A stretch of 64,000 nucleotides of DNA from Betaproteobacteria bacterium (GTDB lineage Bacteria > Pseudomonadota > Gammaproteobacteria > Burkholderiales > Casimicrobiaceae). The notes below the pieces were generated by a model. The model ran no database searches. It was not told the origin of the DNA and saw nothing but the letters and a program-made list of their open reading frames with translations. Within the stretch, counting starts at the first letter, position 1. Each line of letters starts with the position of its first letter. Shown here piece by piece: positions 63,101 to 64,000 of this stretch. The stretch covers positions 124,001-188,000 of the forward strand of contig READ01000015.1 of assembly GCA_004293675.1 (NCBI GenBank), in the 5' to 3' direction. A program made the position numbers and the translations under genes.

Positions 63101-63555
63101 GACGAGGATTTTGGCGTTGAGACCACGCGATTGTCGCTCTTTTGTTTGTTTGCGGACTTCTTATTCGCCGACGGTGCTTTGGCCACCCGGGTTTTGCTGG
63201 ATGGGGACTTCGCGGACTTCTTTGCGCCCTTCTTTCCGGCGGCGCTCTTTTCGGTCTTCGCGGCCTTTCGTTCGGCCGCGCGCGCTTTTGCCTCGTCGCT
63301 GGCGCGCTCGTCGATACGCTTATCGATCGCTGCATTGTCCTTTTGCAGCTTGTCATAAGCGCGGTCGGTTTGCGCTTTCTGAGCAGCAGATTCCTGCGTG
63401 CTAGTCACCGCTTTGGCATTGGCACACTGCGCTTCGCTGTACACCGTTTTGCCATCAATGTCGCAACGAAAGGCGGTTTGCGCACCCACGTTGAGGCTCA
63501 AAAAAGCCGCGCTCAAAGCTGCGACCAGCGCGCTGTTGGTTGCGATTCGTTTCAC
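63097..63555 (-). CDS. DUF4124 secreted protein with a Lys/Ala-rich tail
   Basis: 152 residues. A signal peptide (ALVAALSAAFLSLNVGAQ) is followed by a short DUF4124 unit with two Cys (AFRCDIDGKTVYSEAQCANA), a helical charged region (70-95) and a strongly basic C-terminal half (KKGAKKSAKSPSSKTRVAKAPSANKKSANKQK). The tail looks able to bind acidic polymers or DNA. Start GTG 63555. Coupled to the lipoprotein gene. Confidence 0.85.
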   Translation of the reverse strand: MKRIATNSALVAALSAAFLSLNVGAQTAFRCDIDGKTVYSEAQCANAKAVTSTQESAAQKAQTDRAYDKLQKDNAAIDKRIDERASDEAKARAAERKAAKTEKSAAGKKGAKKSAKSPSSKTRVAKAPSANKKSANKQKSDNRVVSTPKSSS

Positions 63556-63591
63556 TACATTCCCCGGATCTGGTTTCGTTCAGAGCTCAAA

Positions 63592-64000
63592 TTATCGGTC
63601 GTATGCGCCTGCGCAAAACACTGCGCCATCGGGCATCCAATCGGCGGTCATCACCATGCGGCTCAAAATGGGCTCAGGTACGTAGCGATGATTGATCAAA
63701 TTTTGATTGAAATAGCGAAACACTTTCACCGTGTGTTCGGGACATTGCGGCGGCGGCGCAGGCACTGGCAAGGTTACGGTTTGCAATAGCGGCTGCGCTC
63801 GCATCACGCTACCTTCGTCGCGCGCCCAGCTCTGCGCTTTAAGGAGCGCACAATCGCTCGGAATCACGCTATAGAAATGGGTGTTAATCCGAGCACCGTC
63901 GTTAGCCCAAAATCGGCACATGTTTGAACCCACTGGCGCATCAAGCCGGTGGGTGGCGAATCGAAGTCCCGTGCGCTCGAATTCGCTCGGTAGCGAATCC
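63592..64000 (-). CDS. C-terminal part of a secreted-type protein with DUF5648-like repeats (5' end missing)
   Basis: The frame is open from 64000 to a stop at 63592 (135 codons). The visible part (FATHRLDAPVGSNMCRFWANDGARINTHFYSVIPSDCALLKAQ...VFRYFNQNLINHRYVPEPILSRMVMTADWMPDGAVFCA) has the Cys-Arg-Phe...HFY and NHRY patterns of the DUF5648-like units often found at the end of secreted proteins. The start lies beyond the window; the internal ATG/GTG at 63933 is not the true start. Confidence 0.7.
   Translation of the reverse strand, partial: DSLPSEFERTGLRFATHRLDAPVGSNMCRFWANDGARINTHFYSVIPSDCALLKAQSWARDEGSVMRAQPLLQTVTLPVPAPPPQCPEHTVKVFRYFNQNLINHRYVPEPILSRMVMTADWMPDGAVFCAGAYDR

Overview
The window looks like a chromosomal segment of a Gram-negative proteobacterium, most likely a betaproteobacterium of the Burkholderiales type. 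The reasons are the gene pairings (purE-purK, prfA-prmC, an NDUFA9-like epimerase beside slt), the System I cytochrome c genes, Lol/Ybb-type ABC operons, a LIV amino-acid uptake operon with a fused isobutyryl-CoA mutase, and a fairly high G+C content. This assignment comes from gene content only. I found no rRNA, tRNA, CRISPR array, intact insertion sequence or prophage.

Layout. 0-17 kb: a partial HipA/YjjJ-type kinase gene cut by the left edge, then prfA, pyrF, prmC, ychF, a very large SEC-C/TPR/glycosyltransferase-like protein, a TauE exporter with an alpha/beta hydrolase, an NDUFA9-like epimerase, slt, purE-purK, and a CoA-transferase/SDR pair. 17-29 kb: livKHMGF, a YfhL ferredoxin with a HbpS/GlcG-like gene, MAPEG, a rhodanese divergent from two YeeE/YedE sulfur-transport halves, and icmF. 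A perfect palindrome resembling a LiuR operator lies in front of icmF, so uptake and breakdown of branched-chain compounds lie close together. 29-32 kb is the clearest accessory region. It holds an HTH / GHKL-ATPase / STAS-like (DUF4325) fusion protein behind a promoter full of symmetric repeats, two copies of an SDR 3' end in direct orientation, a YefM-like antitoxin remnant, and a small-ORF plus zeta-toxin-like pair. 32-38 kb: a lipoprotein, a DUF2214 membrane protein, and ccmABCDE plus ccmG with no ccmF or ccmH. 38-49 kb: an M16 protease, an ATM1-type exporter, a two-part response regulator, a phospholipase-D family synthase, truncated haemoglobin, a NUDIX hydrolase, and the ybbP-ybbA/tesA cluster. 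49-64 kb: mnmH (selU), an ArsC-like protein, a DJ-1/PfpI protein, a DevBCA-like exporter, a phosphonate-type transporter phnDCEE, glmU, and three envelope or secreted protein genes.

The most distinctive feature is the repeat population. (1) Eight AT-rich elements of about 90-230 bp have arms built on AATGCCTTAT...ATAAGGCATT. They sit only between genes and sometimes supply or abut a stop codon. (2) A GC-rich palindromic family (CCCTCCCC...GGGGAGGG and CCTCTCCCGC...GCGGGAGAGG) occurs between genes as large hairpins and also in frame inside three protein-coding genes: prmC, the SEC-C/TPR protein, and icmF (twice). (3) GTTCGTGG, TGTAGGAGCGGC, CTGTGTTCATC and AGGACGC types are also present.

Several genes carry a TANAAT-like hexamer exactly six bases before the start codon, which suggests leaderless transcripts.
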